Below are positions 61,849 to 64,000 of a stretch of 64,000 bases of DNA, one piece after another. Made by a program: the position numbers and the translations under genes. Each line of letters starts with the position of its first letter. Within the stretch, counting starts at the first letter, position 1. A model generated the notes under the pieces. That model was given only the letters and a program-made list of their open reading frames with translations. It had not been told where the DNA came from and searched no databases. This stretch comes from Pratylenchus scribneri (taxonomy: Eukaryota; Nematoda; Chromadorea; Rhabditida; Pratylenchidae). The stretch is from NCBI GenBank assembly GCA_030063045.1, contig JAQSEB010000016.1, forward strand, positions 806,001-870,000, in the 5' to 3' direction.

Positions 61849-63152
61849 ATACCTGATGGTGCACTTGAACAGGGACTCGAGGATGCGTTGAACGAAATTG
61901 CCAAAAAAACGAATGCCACAATCATTTCAAAAGTTAATCTAATATTTTTATTACTAAATATAAAAATTAATTTAGGAAGAGGCTGAAAAAAGGAACAAAT
62001 TGAAGCCGGGTTCGGCAGAGCCTCTTAGGATTGATGATATTTTTGCACAATTTTACCATGAAACTGGTGGAACTGATGGCGATGTATCCATAAGAGGATT
62101 ACAATTGACATCATTCGACTATTATTATGTTGAACAAGATGACTTTGACCCTGTTTGGAACTATGATTACACATCAATATTGGTGAGAAATTATTTATTC
62201 GTATTAGGAGGGTTATTTATTAAGCAAAATTTTACTTAAAAAATGAATTTAAATAAGCAATAATTTTAAATATCTTCTTAAATCTCTGCTATTAAGAGCG
62301 AACCTCCAACTAATGTTCGCGGAAAAGAAATATACATTCGACCAATTGGTTCGAAACGTTATGCAATAAAGGTAAAGCAATAATTACAATTTTTTAATTA
62401 TTTTACCCCTTTAATATTCTGCAGGTTAATTCAAATGAGGGTTAAATTAAATTAAATATTTTCGACCCAAAATCAACCTCTATTTAAACTATTTTTTAAT
62501 TTAGGCATAATTTATTAAAAATCATTTGCACCAGTTTTTAAACCACTTTTGATTTTGGTACAACTGATTAAGCCACTTAAACCATTTTTAATACAAACGA
62601 TTAAACCAGTTTTGGTTTGGTCAAAATTACTTAATGCAATTTTTGAGCAACTGATTAAACCGAATAAATCAATGTCATATTTTTAATAGTTAAATTTCTT
62701 AAACAATGTTTATAGTTTATAATTTAAACCAGTATGCTAATATTCTTAATTTGCCATTTCAGGTTTTGGGAAAATATCCGCCCAATGACCTATGGTTAGG
62801 AATGACTGGAGATGGTGATGGAGAATGGCCTGTTAGCTATCATGGCACTCAAGAAATGTATGTGGGATCGATCATCCAAACCGGCTTACGCCCTGGTCCT
62901 CGAGATGTTCATGGAAAAGGAGTCTATTCCTCTCCTGAACCAAAAGTGGCATTGGGATATGCAAAAGAATATAATTTCAAAGGAAAAAATTATAAATTAA
63001 TTTTACAAACACGCATCAATCCGAAGCTTCTAAAGAAGATACCTGGAGACTTATATTGGCTTCTACCAGCTGAAACAACGGATAGCCGTGTGGACATTCG
63101 ACCCTATGGAATTTGTGTTTATCCATGTGGAACTGCCCGGAAATTTTGTTGA
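61849..63152 (+). CDS. PARP/ART-fold domain protein, 5' end not found
   Basis: Four exons are visible: 61849-61932, 61976-62182, 62297-62371 and 62763-63152 (stop TGA), GT-AG and all phase 0, giving 251 residues. No in-frame ATG precedes the last exon, so an upstream exon is missing. The last exon resembles the catalytic fold of PARP-type ADP-ribosyltransferases: SYHGT (visible His149), then IIQTGLRPGPR, GKGVYSSP (Tyr177), ALGYAKEY, and a final strand DIRPYGICVYP. In PARPs, His and Tyr bind NAD and a Glu in the last strand completes the triad; here that position appears to be an aliphatic or other residue within DIRPYGI. It may therefore be a mono-ART, a divergent enzyme or an inactive NAD- or RNA-binding relative. 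The N-terminal 120 residues are not recognised; they are acidic (FDYYYVEQDDFDPVWNYDY). Identity beyond the fold is unknown. Confidence 0.65.
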
Positions 63153-64000
63153 TATAATTTGGAAAGATTCAGGAGATGAACAAGCATTATTGATGCGAAT
63201 TTCTCAAAATATTTTTTTATCCTATTATAAAAATAAATTAAATACAGAATTGAAATTTAGTTATAATTCCGTTATTTTTTCACATTTTATTTATTGTTTC
63301 CCTAATCAACTCAAATTTAATTGTAGTTGTTATTAAACCGATTTTTTAGACTTAAGTAACCATACCCCTTAAATGACATTATACCCCTGATTTTTAGGTA
63401 TTTTTTGGGTATTTATCGGCTATGTTATCCCTTTTTGGTGAGAAAGAGTCTTCTTTTGGGTGACCAGATTAGTGTTATTGTCATTATGACTCAATCATAG
63501 AATGGATATATTTTCCCAAGTAAACCCTAATGATAATGACACTAACACTAATCCTGCTGATGACCCATAGGGGGACTTTTAAATTTTTCCTAATTGACTT
63601 TTTGTTATAGTATTAATATTTGCGGAATTTCCGACCAATCTGTGATTGAGTTAATGACAAAATAGCGAAAAGATGTCTTAATTAAGCAAGAAAAGTAGAC
63701 GATCGAAATTCGAATTGAATCTTTTTCAGATGATGTGCACCATTCGTTAAAAATAGATGAAATCAATATTTAAGCAGAATGTTCTCTTCAATATAAAGCA
63801 TTTGTCTTCATTCCCCGAAATTGCATATTTTATTAAATTTTATTGCAAAAAATTATATGCCTTGTGTGCATTGAACTCGTCCTTTTAAATTAAAATTCTA
63901 TTCTTTTCTACAAAGTCTTTTAGTTTTTGATAAATTACAACTGAGATCAAGGTCAAGCAAAATCAGCAAAAAATGATAAATGAGATCAGCCAAATCTACT
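63153..64000. other. Intergenic region with repeat fragments
   Basis: No gene is supported. At about 63610-63750 is a segment similar, in reverse complement, to about 296-470 at the left end of the window. A short piece at 63538-63570 resembles 57175-57205, and one near 63783 resembles 56279. Confidence 0.5.

Noticed and set aside
1..64000. tRNA, rRNA or other structured RNA genes
   Set aside because: I scanned for tRNA B-box-like words and GC-rich cloverleaf pieces and found none that fold plausibly; a tRNAscan or Infernal run would be decisive.

Overview
The window looks like nuclear DNA of a small, very AT-rich nematode genome. Genes are cut into many exons by GT-AG introns, many of them only about 40-60 bp. 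Three recognisable genes are typical animal or nematode genes: an FMRFamide-receptor-like GPCR, an IFT20 ciliary protein and an acid-sphingomyelinase-like phosphodiesterase. The base composition, the satellite load and the 170-bp satellite unit would fit a root-knot nematode (Meloidogyne) or relative, but this is inference; no species marker was seen. No gene model below was supported by RNA: all exons were built by hand from splice sites and reading phase.

Layout, left to right. 0-6 kb: a minus-strand VPS4-like AAA ATPase in ten exons, with a T-rich minisatellite in one intron. 6.3-6.75 kb: a small plus-strand gene whose product starts MGNIFS, a likely N-myristoylated protein. 8.27-11.19 kb: a complete hAT DNA transposon with 8-bp target duplication, 16-bp perfect terminal inverted repeats, G/C-rich subterminal repeats and a ten-exon transposase whose frame is unbroken. 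12.36-13.55 kb: a second, gene-less hAT-type element, also with perfect 8-bp duplication. 14.9-15.3 and 20.9-21.4 kb: two arrays of the same 25-bp minisatellite in opposite orientation. 24.7-26.3 kb: the 3' part of a minus-strand IFT20 gene whose coding exon carries a 373-bp Mutator-like MITE. 26.4-37.3 kb: a 170-bp satellite array (about 62 copies) with higher-order structure. 37.35-38.5 kb: two tandem 591-bp units of higher GC with a strong hairpin. 44.5-49.8 kb: the GPCR gene in nine exons. 50.3-55.6 kb: an 80-bp satellite array, followed directly by a 42-bp GC-rich array to 56.3 kb. 56.9-57.15 kb: a short GC-rich inverted-repeat element. 57.4-61.0 kb: the sphingomyelinase-like gene on the minus strand, with two introns that appear to use GC-AG splice sites. 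61.8-63.15 kb: a plus-strand gene ending in a PARP-like ADP-ribosyltransferase fold domain.

The genes do not form a pathway; they are unrelated single genes in a repeat-rich stretch. The strongest observations are the apparently intact hAT transposon, the MITE inside the IFT20 coding exon, the paired GC-AG introns, the VPS4 paralogue lacking the aromatic pore-loop residue, and the divergent ART-fold protein. No RNA gene, CRISPR array or prokaryote-type operon was seen.
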